A DNA stretch of 64,000 nt from Lysobacter sp. Root76 (GTDB taxonomy: Bacteria; Pseudomonadota; Gammaproteobacteria; Xanthomonadales; Xanthomonadaceae). Position numbers and translations under genes: made by a program. Each line of letters begins with the position of its first letter. The first letter of the stretch is position 1. Positions 47,007 to 55,630 of the stretch are shown here, in pieces. The notes beneath the pieces were generated by a model. The model was not told the origin of the DNA. It saw only the letters and a list, made by a program, of their open reading frames with translations, and made no database searches. Where the stretch lies: positions 190,233 to 254,232 of the forward strand of contig NZ_LMIK01000004.1 of the NCBI RefSeq assembly GCF_001428685.1, written 5' to 3'.

Positions 47007-48098
47007 CTACTTCAGCTCGTCGACCCGCTCCTGCAATTTCGACCGCCATTGCCGGTCGCGCTCGCCAGGAATGATCGCCTCGAGCGCGGCGACCTGGGCC
47101 ACGTCGAGCGCTTGTTCCGCCGGCACCTTTATGTCCGGAACAACCCCCACGCCTTCCCAGTCCGTATGGGTGATCGGATTGATAGGCCGCCCCGACGGCA
47201 CGAACATCATGAAGTGCGCCGTCAGCCGCTGCGGACTGCCCGCATGCGCGCCGCCGCCGGTTGTCTCGCCGATCAAGGTCGCACGGCGATTGTTCTTCAG
47301 CGCGTAGGCAAGATCTTCGCAGCCCGAGAACGTGTCGCCGCTCGTGAGCAGATAGATCTTGCGCGCCTGACCGTAGCGCGTGCCCGCAACCTGGGGCTGT
47401 GTCCAGCGCCGTTCCGTGCGGTTCTCGTCGCGCCAGTAGACGTCATTGAGGTGCGTGGGACGGTCGAACAAATAGCTGGCGAACGTCATGACGGTGTCGG
47501 GATCGCCGCCGCCGCACTTGCGTAGGTCCAGGACCAAGGCAGCGGTATCGGATACCAGATCCATGGCCGCGGCGATTCTGGGCGTCGCGCCGACCGGGCG
47601 GCCGAATTGGTGCAGATCGATATAGCCCAGATTGCCGGGTAAGCGGCCGACGGTGGATACGCCGAAGTTGAGTCGCCGCTGCTTGGTCGTCTCCTCGGCG
47701 CTCGCGCCTGCCGGAGCGGCCTGGCCCGGCGTCTCCATGGGCACCGGCTGCTCCACGTAGCGCAACTCCAGGTGCAGGTCGTGACTCTGCTCGCGCAGCG
47801 CTTCGGTCAGGGTCCGGGCGAATTCCTCCGCGCTGGTGATGGTGTCGAAGTCGCCTCGCTGCAGCCGGTTCCGCAGGTACGCACCCATCGCCGTCGCCTT
47901 ATCCGGAAAGACGTAGGCGCGATCCAGGCTCGCCACCGTCGCGGCGATCACTTCGCGGCGCATCGCCGCATCCACGGCCATGTCCCGTTGCGGAGGCGGA
48001 CCGGGCTCAGCCCGTCCCAGGACCCCGAACAGCAATATGCCCACCGCAAGCAAGCCGCCGCCCGCCGCCACGGCGCCGCGCACATAAGTCCTGCCCAT
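47007..48098 (-). CDS. S41-family (C-terminal processing) peptidase
   Basis: A 363-residue serine peptidase, membrane-anchored by one N-terminal helix (about 8-28). The S41 core shows GNLGYIDLHQFG, the conserved ALVLDLRKCGGGDPDTV, the catalytic serine in SGDTFSGCEDLAYALKN and GETTGGGAH. No PDZ domain is obvious, so it resembles the tricorn/interphotoreceptor-like secreted group rather than Prc. It lies 87 bp downstream of a kinase-regulator pair on the same strand, suggesting joint expression and a role in an envelope response. Confidence 0.88.
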   Translation of the reverse strand: MGRTYVRGAVAAGGGLLAVGILLFGVLGRAEPGPPPQRDMAVDAAMRREVIAATVASLDRAYVFPDKATAMGAYLRNRLQRGDFDTITSAEEFARTLTEALREQSHDLHLELRYVEQPVPMETPGQAAPAGASAEETTKQRRLNFGVSTVGRLPGNLGYIDLHQFGRPVGATPRIAAAMDLVSDTAALVLDLRKCGGGDPDTVMTFASYLFDRPTHLNDVYWRDENRTERRWTQPQVAGTRYGQARKIYLLTSGDTFSGCEDLAYALKNNRRATLIGETTGGGAHAGSPQRLTAHFMMFVPSGRPINPITHTDWEGVGVVPDIKVPAEQALDVAQVAALEAIIPGERDRQWRSKLQERVDELK

Positions 48099-48185
48099 CT
48101 CCCTGCTCCTGAGGTTCGTCGCGATTCGACGAGCCCAGCTTCGCGGGCGACTGTGGAGACAATATGGAGAGCCAACCCGGGCGGG

Positions 48186-48851
48186 TCAGAACTCGATTCG
48201 ATAGCCGATGCCGTACACGGACTGGATCAGGTCCCTGCCCTCGCACTGCCGCGCCAACTTGCGCCGAAGATTCTTGATGTGGCTGTCGACCGAACGGTCG
48301 GCGACGCCCAGGCTGTCGCGACTCGCCGCATCGAGCAACTGCGCCCGCGAGAAGATGACGCCGGGCCGCCTCGCCATCAGGACGAACAACGCGTACTCGG
48401 TCGCCGTGAGCTCCAGCGGCCGGGAGCGCACGCGCACGGCGCGCGCGGCTTCGTCGATCTCGACGATCGACGGATGCGCCTGCGACGGTCGCACGCGGCG
48501 AAACAGCGCGGCAATCCGGGCAACCAACTCGCGCGGACTGAACGGCTTGCACAGATAGTCGTCCGCACCTGCTTCCAGTCCGAGCAGGCGGTCTATTTCT
48601 TCCACCTTTGCGGTGGTCATGATGATCGGCACGTTGGAGAATTCGCGAACCGTCCTGCATAGGGTCAGGCCGTCCAGTTCCGGCAACATGAGATCGAGCA
48701 CGATCAGGTCCGGAGCCGCTTCGCGCACGCGTGCGAGCGCCGCCTGCCCGTTGCCTATCACCTCCGCCTCGTGCCCTGCCGCGATCACATAGTCGCGAAC
48801 GATGGCCGAGAGCTCATGTTCGTCTTCCACGATCAGGATCTTCGCGGCCAT
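48186..48851 (-). CDS. OmpR-family response regulator
   Basis: A 221-residue regulator. The receiver domain has Asp10/Glu11, phospho-acceptor Asp53 (VLDLMLPE), Thr in TTAKVEE and Lys in YLCKPF. The winged-helix DNA-binding domain covers about 125-221 (TATEYALFVLMARRPGVIF ... VDSHIKNLRRKL ... SVYGIGYRIEF). It starts one base after the stop of the kinase gene, so the pair is coupled. Similar to BaeR/CpxR-type regulators of envelope stress. Confidence 0.94.
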   Translation of the reverse strand: MAAKILIVEDEHELSAIVRDYVIAAGHEAEVIGNGQAALARVREAAPDLIVLDLMLPELDGLTLCRTVREFSNVPIIMTTAKVEEIDRLLGLEAGADDYLCKPFSPRELVARIAALFRRVRPSQAHPSIVEIDEAARAVRVRSRPLELTATEYALFVLMARRPGVIFSRAQLLDAASRDSLGVADRSVDSHIKNLRRKLARQCEGRDLIQSVYGIGYRIEF

Positions 48852-50258
48852 TCAATCCTCCAAGGGCAGCGACACGATCGCACGCAGGCCGCCCAACGGT
48901 GACGGCGCGAAGCTCAGCGTCCCGCCGTGCGCTTCGACGATCTGTCGACTCAGTGCCAGCCCCAACCCGGCGCCGCCATGCTCGCGGTTTCGCGAAGACT
49001 CGACGCGGAAGAAGCGGTCGCCCAGTCGTCCGATCAGGCTGTCGGGAACGCCGGGCGCGGTATCGTCCAACTGCAGGCGAAATACGCCATCGGTCGCGAC
49101 GCACGTGAGCTCGACCCGCCCGCCCGCATCGGTGTAGCGCGCACTGTTTTCGAGCAGGTTCGCGATCGCCTGCCGGAGCCGATCTTCGTCGCCCCTCAGC
49201 CGGACGCGGTCAGCCGGCGCCGCCAGCGCCGTGCGCAGGCCGATGGCATCGAATTTCGCAGCGAAGCCGCTCCATATGTCGCGGACCAAGCCACACGGAT
49301 CGACCTGGGCCATGACGTACGGGAGCTGCCCGACGTCCGCGCGCGCCAGCGCGTAGAGATCGTCGATCAGCTTGTCCAGCGAATCGATCTGCCGCATCAG
49401 CAACGTGGTGTTTTCGCGGGTGCAGGGGCGGATGCCGTCGTGCAGCGCTTCGGTCTGCGCACGGAGCACCGACAGCGGCGTCCGCAGCTCATGCGAAGTG
49501 TCGGCCACCCATTGCCTGCGCGCCTGCTCCGCACTCTCCAGGCGAGCGGCAAGCCGATTGAAGGTGTCGGCCAGCACGCCGAGTTCGTCACTGCGACGCA
49601 CCTCAAGGCGTGTGTCGAACCGGGCCTCGCCAAGCCGACCCGCACCGCGGACCAGTTCGCGAATCGGACGCCTGAAGCCCGCCGCCACCAAGCCGGCCGC
49701 CAGCGCGCCCAGGGCGGCGGCGATTCCCGCAAGCCAGGCCAGGTTGCGCTGCTGCTGGATGAGAAAGGCGACGGTCAGTCCATCGTCCGGGTCACGTGGC
49801 TTCGCGACTGCCACAAAGCCCACAGTCCGGCCTTCCACCACGATGTCTCGGCGCATGGTATCGATCGAGGCCAAGGCGATGAGCAGGCGGTGAGGCTCCA
49901 CGCCGGCAAGGCGATAGCCCTGCGCATCGAGCAACGCGAATCTGTAGGCCAAGGTCGACGACCATGCTCGCTCCTCCGGGCCCGTATTCTGGTTCCCGGG
50001 CTGCGACGCGATCAGCTGCTGTAGCCATGTCGTGCGCGCCGCAGGGACACTAGGAAGGAACGACCATCCCTCGTGCTGCCGGTAATCCAGCGCGATCTGC
50101 TTAGTCAGTGCGTCGACCTGGCGTTGCTCGGCATTCGCGACTCGCGTGGATGGCGTCCCGGTCAGCTTCCATCGAACCAGACCGATGCCGATCGCGGCGA
50201 CGGCCAGCATCGAAAGCGCCACCATCAGGAACAAGCGAACACCGATGGAAACCTTCAC
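48852..50258 (-). CDS. Sensor histidine kinase (BaeS-like)
   Basis: A 468-residue kinase: membrane helix (about 8-28), periplasmic sensing domain (about 32-170), second helix (about 172-193), HAMP (about 195-245), then HisKA with the phospho-His in VADTSHELRTPLS (His256) and HATPase motifs NLLENSARY, GAGLGLAL. The pattern matches BaeS-type kinases of envelope stress. First gene of the kinase-regulator-S41 peptidase group. Confidence 0.93.
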   Translation of the reverse strand: MKVSIGVRLFLMVALSMLAVAAIGIGLVRWKLTGTPSTRVANAEQRQVDALTKQIALDYRQHEGWSFLPSVPAARTTWLQQLIASQPGNQNTGPEERAWSSTLAYRFALLDAQGYRLAGVEPHRLLIALASIDTMRRDIVVEGRTVGFVAVAKPRDPDDGLTVAFLIQQQRNLAWLAGIAAALGALAAGLVAAGFRRPIRELVRGAGRLGEARFDTRLEVRRSDELGVLADTFNRLAARLESAEQARRQWVADTSHELRTPLSVLRAQTEALHDGIRPCTRENTTLLMRQIDSLDKLIDDLYALARADVGQLPYVMAQVDPCGLVRDIWSGFAAKFDAIGLRTALAAPADRVRLRGDEDRLRQAIANLLENSARYTDAGGRVELTCVATDGVFRLQLDDTAPGVPDSLIGRLGDRFFRVESSRNREHGGAGLGLALSRQIVEAHGGTLSFAPSPLGGLRAIVSLPLED

Positions 50259-50361
50259 ACCTTGCCCGCCGCAAGCCGGAGTCGGCTGACGCTACCGGAG
50301 AACACCAGGGCTGGCAATGTCGTGGCGGCACCCGGGCCCGTAGCCTGCGGCATCCGCCGAT

Positions 50362-50480
50362 CGGACCGGAGTAAAGCCGGCGGCAGGCGCGCCCCCATCG
50401 CCGCGCCCGCCGCCAGCGAAGCCCCTGCGACTTCAGTCGCCGATGAGACGCAGATCGAAGTACAGCGAGGCCGATTCCAC
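50362..50480. repeat. 119-bp direct repeat, copy 1 (gene-tail fragment)
   Basis: Matches 54619-54737 with four substitutions in 119 bp; weaker similarity extends 15 bp further left. On the minus strand it contains VESASLYFDLRLIGD-stop, the C terminus of the intact gene at 54690-55562, so this copy is the severed tail of that gene. It lies between the kinase at 48852-50258 and the TolB-like gene. Confidence 0.85.
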
Positions 50481-50490
50481 CTGCAGCGGA

Positions 50491-51510
50491 TCAATCGCGA
50501 CAGCCGGCCGACGGCAGCGCCAGTCGTATCGCTTGAACCGCCACGGCGGCCGGGACCACGTAGAGGTTGGCCTGTCCGTTCAACACATGGGCGGCATCGT
50601 CCATGGGTGCCGAGGTGCGCATGCTCGCAAAGCGCAACTCCCGACCATCGGCGGAAAATGCCGGGGTGAAGTCCATGCCCGGTGCGTTGATCGGGGGCGG
50701 CAGGCGTACCGCCGCGGACCAACCGTCGCCCGTTCGACAAGCCGAGAACAGATCCGGATCCGAGGAGTCGTCACGCGCGCTCCAGAACACGGCCATCCGG
50801 CCATCCGGAGAGAGAGTGAAATCGCCTTGAATCGCACCGTCGTTGAACGGAGCTGCCAATGGCTGCGGCGCCTCGAAGGCCGGACCATTCATACGCGCCC
50901 GATAGATCGCCAGCTTCGCCGGCCCACCCTTGCGCGAGCTATTGAAGTAGAGCCAGCCGTCGTGCAGTTCCGGGCCGAGCTCTTCGCCCTCGCTGGCGAG
51001 CGCGACCAGGCGCTCCGGCACGCCGAAACGTCCGTCTTCCAGCGCAACGCGCCAAATGTCTAGGCTGGTATTCGGCGTCTCACCGGCGACTGGGCGGTTG
51101 GAAACGAAATAGAGCGTCCGGCCATCGGGCGTCAGCCAAGGATCGGAATCGCGGTAGCGCGAGTCGGAGAATGGCACCTCGGCCACCTCGCCCCAGCCGC
51201 CGCCGTCGCGCCGCGCAAACCAGATCCGGCTGTCCTTGAAGTTCGCCGCAGAACGCGCGAACACCATGAGCTGCTGTGCGGCATCCGTGCTGAGGTTGTA
51301 ATCGTTGCGCGCACCTGACAACCAGTCCACACCCGCCAGGCGCGCACCATCGGCTTGCGGCGATGGCAAGGTCCGTTCGGCGACGGGGACGGAACCCTGT
51401 ACGCGCCCAGGCATCGACGACCCGAGCGAAGCGCTCGCAGGTTCGGCTTGATCTGTCGGCGCACAGGAGGACGCCAGCAAGCAAAGCACCGCCAGACCCG
51501 CACTTCTCAT
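50491..51510 (-). CDS. TolB-like beta-propeller lipoprotein (PD40 repeats)
   Basis: A 339-residue probable lipoprotein (lipobox ASSC, Cys16). The body is built from PD40/WD40-like blades with phrases DPWLTPDGRTLYFVSNRP, GDFTLSPDGRMAVFWSARD and TPAFSADGRELRFAS, as in TolB and secreted glycan- or peptide-binding proteins. The stop codon lies 11 bp from a 119-bp repeat, so the 3' end may have been shaped by rearrangement. Substrate unknown; similar propellers often accompany proteases or Tol-type systems. It is transcribed in the opposite sense to the LytS/LytTR pair. Confidence 0.85.
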   Translation of the reverse strand: MRSAGLAVLCLLASSCAPTDQAEPASASLGSSMPGRVQGSVPVAERTLPSPQADGARLAGVDWLSGARNDYNLSTDAAQQLMVFARSAANFKDSRIWFARRDGGGWGEVAEVPFSDSRYRDSDPWLTPDGRTLYFVSNRPVAGETPNTSLDIWRVALEDGRFGVPERLVALASEGEELGPELHDGWLYFNSSRKGGPAKLAIYRARMNGPAFEAPQPLAAPFNDGAIQGDFTLSPDGRMAVFWSARDDSSDPDLFSACRTGDGWSAAVRLPPPINAPGMDFTPAFSADGRELRFASMRTSAPMDDAAHVLNGQANLYVVPAAVAVQAIRLALPSAGCRD

Positions 51511-51562
51511 TTCGCACCCCGCGTGGATATGGCGACCATCGACTTATAAGACGGGGATCGAA

Positions 51563-51997
51563 TCATTTTGGCTTGCTGTACCAAAGCGCATTCACGATGA
51601 TCCATCGCTCCTCGAACTTCCCCATGTGGAAGTAGTCGACAAACCATGGCGTTTCCAGGCGAACCGATGCCGCATTGCCGGTCACGTCCAGCACGCGGCA
51701 ACTGCGATCCCACTGCCCCTTGGGCGTCTTCAATGCCCCTGCCTTGGTGAGCGCGACCAGCTCTTCCTTCGACATGCGCCGTAAGCCCAGCCGCTCATAG
51801 GGCGTATCGCCGATCACCGCGCGCTTGGCCAGGTCAGGATGCAAGGCGCGCGCAACGCGGGCCGGATCGGCCTCGAGTTGGCCGTCCACATAGTCGAAGC
51901 AAGTGGCCTCAATGGCCGTGAGGATCGCCGGATCGACGTTCGCCGGACCGGGAGCGACCGAGCCCGCCGCTGAAAGAAGCAAAGAAAGCGCCAACAT
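51563..51997 (-). CDS. NTF2-like protein (Lumazine_bd_2 type)
   Basis: A 144-residue protein with a probable signal peptide (LALSLLLSAAGSVA, 2-15) and an NTF2-like domain with the phrases ATCFDYVDGQLEADPARVARALHPDLAKRA (in two halves) and WFVDYFHMGKFEERWIIVNALW. Matches the putative lumazine-binding group often seen in secreted proteins; whether it binds lumazine is unknown. It precedes the TolB-like gene on the same strand by 52 bp and they are probably co-transcribed. Confidence 0.78.
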   Translation of the reverse strand: MLALSLLLSAAGSVAPGPANVDPAILTAIEATCFDYVDGQLEADPARVARALHPDLAKRAVIGDTPYERLGLRRMSKEELVALTKAGALKTPKGQWDRSCRVLDVTGNAASVRLETPWFVDYFHMGKFEERWIIVNALWYSKPK

Positions 51998-52175
51998 AGG
52001 TATTCCTGTCGTCGAGTCATCCCGATCCAGCCATTAGGCCGGACAGAAAAGCCGGAGTCTTCAGGCAATGCGACGAAACGTTGCTAACACACGACGAGGC
52101 GTTGAACGCACGCTAGCCCCTTCAAACTGCGCATGGAGTCGTTCATAGTTGGCATCGCTCGTGAAGAACCTCCCT

Positions 52176-53264
52176 ATGAGTTCCAACGCCTTTCCCGACC
52201 CGGTCACCACAAGCTCGAGGCGTTGGTTCTGGCCGCTGCAGGGCCTCGGCTGGCTCGGCTATTTCATCCTCCACTTCACCGCGGCGATGGGCGACGGGAA
52301 GCCGTTGCACTATGTGACCGCCTCGCTGTCCGTGACCGCCTGCGGCTTCGTCATCACCAGCCTGCTGCGCCTGGGTTATCGGCGCCTATGGGGACTGCCC
52401 GTCCCGCGGATGGCGGCGGCAGCGGTCGGATTGCTCGTTCTTGCCACGCTCGTGCAGATGAAGCTCTACGTCGCCATCGCGTTCAGCTACTGCGACGATT
52501 GCGAAATCCGCAGCGTGTTCGGCTACCTGTGGTACTTCGCTTCGACGCTCTACATACTGCTTTCGTGGAGCGCGCTGTATTTCGGAATAAAGATCGCGCT
52601 TCAGCTGCAGCAGCAGAAGGAAGCCGCATTGCGCGCGCGCAACGCCGCGCATGCGGCGCAGATCAAGATGCTCCGGTACCAGCTCAATCCGCACTTCCTG
52701 TTCAATACGCTCAACGCGATCTCCACCCTGGTGCTCGACGACAAGCGGGATACGGCGTACCGCATGGTCGCCAGTCTTTCGTCATTCCTGCGTCATTCCC
52801 TCGATTCCGACCCGGAGCAGCAGGTCACGCTGATGCAGGAGGTAGACGCGCTCAATCTTTACCTTGGCATCGAACAGGTTCGTTTCGGCGATCGCCTGCA
52901 GATGCTGGTGGATGTCGAACCCGCCGCGCGCGACGCGCTGGTTCCGAGTCTTATCCTGCAACCGTTGATCGAGAACGCGATCAAGTACGCGATATCAAAA
53001 CGCGAGGAGGGCGGCCGCATCGAACTCATCGCACGGATCGACGGTGACATGCTCGACTTGCACCTACGCGATGACGGCCCCGGCGGCGTGGAAGCCGATC
53101 TGGCGGCGAACGGTCACTCGCGCGTCGGCCTGGCCAACACGCGCGAACGGCTACGCGTTCTGTATGGCGAGCGCCAGCACCTGGGCATCAGCAACCGCGA
53201 ATCCGGCGGTGCGGATGTCCATGTGCGACTGCCATTCAGCACCGCGCAGGATGAACGGCCGTGA
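52176..53264 (+). CDS. LytS/AlgZ-type sensor histidine kinase
   Basis: A 362-residue membrane kinase with four helices (about 20-38, 46-66, 78-100, 115-138) followed by the His_kinase domain with LNPHFLFNTLNAIS (phospho-His173) and an HATPase domain (LIENAIKYAISKR; DDGPGG; GLANTRERL). This class works with LytTR regulators. ATG 52176 is taken because the tryptophan-rich first helix follows; a TTG at 52149 is possible. It ends inside the start of the regulator gene (GTGA). Confidence 0.93.
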   Translation: MSSNAFPDPVTTSSRRWFWPLQGLGWLGYFILHFTAAMGDGKPLHYVTASLSVTACGFVITSLLRLGYRRLWGLPVPRMAAAAVGLLVLATLVQMKLYVAIAFSYCDDCEIRSVFGYLWYFASTLYILLSWSALYFGIKIALQLQQQKEAALRARNAAHAAQIKMLRYQLNPHFLFNTLNAISTLVLDDKRDTAYRMVASLSSFLRHSLDSDPEQQVTLMQEVDALNLYLGIEQVRFGDRLQMLVDVEPAARDALVPSLILQPLIENAIKYAISKREEGGRIELIARIDGDMLDLHLRDDGPGGVEADLAANGHSRVGLANTRERLRVLYGERQHLGISNRESGGADVHVRLPFSTAQDERP

Positions 53265-54058
53265 AGAAGATCCGCACGCTTATCGTAGACGACGAACCCT
53301 TGGCGCGCAGGGGGCTGGAACTGCGACTGGGTCGCCATGCCGACATCGAGATCATCGGCGAGGCCGGCAACGGTCGCCAGGCATTCCACGCTATTTCCAG
53401 TTTGCGCCCGCAGCTGATGTTCCTCGATGTACAGATGCCCGGCATCGACGGCTTCGAACTGTTGCACATGCTGCCGGCAACGCAGATTCCGCTGACCGTT
53501 TTCGTCACGGCCTACGACCAGTATGCGTTCGCCGCATTCGCCGCAAGCGCGCTCGACTACCTGCTCAAACCGGTCGACGACGCACGTTTGGACGAATCGG
53601 TGGAACGCGCACGCGCGCGTTTGTCCGCCCGAAAGACCGAGGACCACTACGAGCGCCTGCTCAAGTTCATTGCGACCCTGCCTGGCACGCATCGATCCAA
53701 GGTCGAAAGCCTTCTTGCCGACGAGGCTCCACGCACCGGCGGAAAGTTGGCGATCAAGGATGGAACGCGGTTGCTGCGGATCGATGTCGACGCGATCCGC
53801 TGGATCGATGCCGCCGGCGACTACATGTGCATCCACGCAGGCGATGAAACCCACGTTCTGCGCGGCACGATGCAGGAGCTGGAGCAACGTCTCGACCCGC
53901 AGCAGTTCGCGCGCATCCACCGCTCCACCATCGTCAATCTTGGGCGCGTCAAGGAGATGCGGCCGCACGTCAATGGCGAGTACTTTCTTACGCTCGATTC
54001 AGGGCATGAGCTGAAGCTTTCGCGCAGCTTTCGCGACAAGGTAAAGCTGTTCATCTGA
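53261..54058 (+). CDS. LytTR-family response regulator
   Basis: A 265-residue regulator, partner of the kinase. Receiver domain: Asp10/Asp11, phospho-acceptor Asp56 (FLDVQMPGIDG), Lys in YLLKPVDD. LytTR DNA-binding domain (about 160-262) with IRWIDAAGDYMCIHAG, FARIHRSTIVNLGRVKEM and LKLSRSFRDKVK. GTG start overlaps the kinase stop. LytTR regulators often control adhesion, alginate or peptide signalling genes. Its targets are not evident; the TolB-like and NTF2 genes divergent from the pair are candidates. Confidence 0.94.
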   Translation: MKKIRTLIVDDEPLARRGLELRLGRHADIEIIGEAGNGRQAFHAISSLRPQLMFLDVQMPGIDGFELLHMLPATQIPLTVFVTAYDQYAFAAFAASALDYLLKPVDDARLDESVERARARLSARKTEDHYERLLKFIATLPGTHRSKVESLLADEAPRTGGKLAIKDGTRLLRIDVDAIRWIDAAGDYMCIHAGDETHVLRGTMQELEQRLDPQQFARIHRSTIVNLGRVKEMRPHVNGEYFLTLDSGHELKLSRSFRDKVKLFI

Positions 54059-54147
54059 GTCGCCGCCGCCCTCCTTCGGCTACGGACGGGGCCGCATTCC
54101 CTGCGAATTTCCGCTGGTATCGGCGGCCTTTTCAGTAGCCGGCCCGC

Positions 54148-54597
54148 TCAGTCCTTGCGACGGCCCGCCTCGTACAAGGCGATGTACTCGTCCACCGAGG
54201 TCGATGCGACGATCGCGGCGATCTCGCTCTGCAGCAGATCGTCCGGCGATTTGAAACGCAGACAGCTCTTGCCTATGTCGAACTTTCGGCCTGCCCGCTC
54301 GTAAGCCGCGCGCAGCCTCTGCTCTCGTTCGGAGTCGGCGTAGACGCAGTTGAGATACAGCGAATAGCCGTTCTTCTGAGCCGCCAGCGCCGCATAGCAC
54401 AGCGGCTGCTTGTTGTAGGTCTTGGGGTATCGGCTCAGCGGAATGTTCCAGCCAATCATGCCGAAGGCCATCTCCTCGGCGTAACCGGGCGGCAGGTTCG
54501 CATTGACCAGGTCGCGCATCGTCGCGACCACGACGCAGCGCTCGGGCGAGAGTTCGTCCAGATAGGCGTCTACGGTTTTGGCGGTACTGCTGACCAT
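54148..54597 (-). CDS. DUF1801 family protein
   Basis: A 149-residue cytoplasmic protein matching DUF1801 (YdhG-like): TVDAYLDELSPERCVVVATM, YAEEMAFGMIGWNIPLSRYP, PLCYAALAAQKNGYSLYL and IGKSCLRFKSPDDL. Members have an alpha/beta fold and unknown function. It is the last gene inside the 4.1-kb segment bounded by the direct repeats and is convergent with the LytTR gene. Confidence 0.88.
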   Translation of the reverse strand: MVSSTAKTVDAYLDELSPERCVVVATMRDLVNANLPPGYAEEMAFGMIGWNIPLSRYPKTYNKQPLCYAALAAQKNGYSLYLNCVYADSEREQRLRAAYERAGRKFDIGKSCLRFKSPDDLLQSEIAAIVASTSVDEYIALYEAGRRKD

Positions 54598-54618
54598 CGG
54601 TCTACGGCACCCGCCCAA

Positions 54619-54737
54619 CGGACCGGAGTGAAGCCGGCGGCAGGCGCGCCCCCATCGCCGCGCCCGCCGCCAGCGAAGCCCCTGCGACTTCAGTCGCCGA
54701 TGAGGCGCAGGCCGAAGTACAGCGAGGCCGATTCCAC
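54619..54737. repeat. 119-bp direct repeat, copy 2 (parent copy)
   Basis: Parent of the fragment at 50362-50480, same orientation, four differences. It covers the last 16 codons of the gene ending at 54690 plus 71 bp of downstream sequence. Confidence 0.85.
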
Positions 54738-55562
54738 GTATTGCGCGCTGCCGCTGATGTTCATGCGCACCGTGGTCGGCTTCTTGAAGAATTCCTTGAT
54801 CTGGGCGTCGCTGAGTCCGTAGGTATCCGCCAGCGACTTGCGGCTGATGGAGCCGGCGATGCATACCGCCGAGTCCCGCGTGCGTTCGTTGAAGGCCACG
54901 CCGGGCGCCAGCGGCACCTCGAACAGTTCCGATGAGGTCATGCCGGTGATCAGCTTGCCATCGAACGGCAGGCCGGTGGTCGGATCGATCAGGCCCGGTG
55001 TCGCCAGCACCGGATTCTCGATCGTCAGCGTCGGCGTGTACCGCAGACGCGCCAGCGCTTGATTGGGCGTCGGATTGGCGTAGCGAACGGTCAGCACCGG
55101 CGAGAACCAGTAGCAAAGCAGCGACTGGGTCGACTTGCCGGGCAGGGTGATGTGGCCCAGGTCCTCGAATGCGAACGGGGTCGCTACCGGCGCCGGGTTG
55201 AGCACTTGGCAGCCCGCATCCGGATCCACGCCCGGGCAGGCGTCGGTGAGCTCGACCGCCATGTCGGCCAGTCCCAGCCAGCGCAGATTGCGGCCGAACG
55301 AATCGCTGTCGCCGACGTCTTCATCGGTGACCGCGGCGGCGGAAATCGAGATCGGCGCAGCGGCTTTGGCGGCGCTGAGCGAGAGCTTGCGTTGCCGACT
55401 GCTGGCGGGAATGTCCGCGCCCTGCTTTACCGGTTCCAGTTTTACCTGCTCGGCCGGGCGGCTGTAGGCCCAGGCGGTGGCGGCGGTGGCGACCACACCG
55501 GCAATCAACAACACGGCCGCGGCGCGCTTTCCAAGCGCAGAGTTCGTCCTGAACTTTTTCAT
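54690..55562 (-). CDS. Exported hypothetical protein (290 aa)
   Basis: Not recognised. One N-terminal membrane helix or signal (about 12-30, AAAVLLIAGVVATAATAWA), then a soluble, Pro- and Thr-rich body. Features include a disulfide-capable loop DACPGVDPDAGCQVL (about 107-121), CYWFSPVLTVRYAN and repeated beta-like phrases. The C terminus VESASLYFGLRLIGD looks like a barrel or surface-strand ending. ATG 55562 is chosen because the basic start and helix begin there; the longer frame upstream is a shadow. A copy of its tail at 50362-50480 shows local rearrangement. Confidence 0.75.
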   Translation of the reverse strand: MKKFRTNSALGKRAAAVLLIAGVVATAATAWAYSRPAEQVKLEPVKQGADIPASSRQRKLSLSAAKAAAPISISAAAVTDEDVGDSDSFGRNLRWLGLADMAVELTDACPGVDPDAGCQVLNPAPVATPFAFEDLGHITLPGKSTQSLLCYWFSPVLTVRYANPTPNQALARLRYTPTLTIENPVLATPGLIDPTTGLPFDGKLITGMTSSELFEVPLAPGVAFNERTRDSAVCIAGSISRKSLADTYGLSDAQIKEFFKKPTTVRMNISGSAQYVESASLYFGLRLIGD

Positions 55563-55630
55563 CGATCCTGCCTGAATGTGGGGACAGACAGGCAAACGCG
55601 ATGACGGGGCTGGCCCGGCCAGAGCCCGAT

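Noticed and set aside
44722-47049. Minus-strand open frame of 775 codons across the amidohydrolase gene
   Set aside because: Antisense shadow: no start context, Arg/Ala/His-rich translation, and two clear plus-strand genes with signal peptides and a terminator lie in the same DNA.
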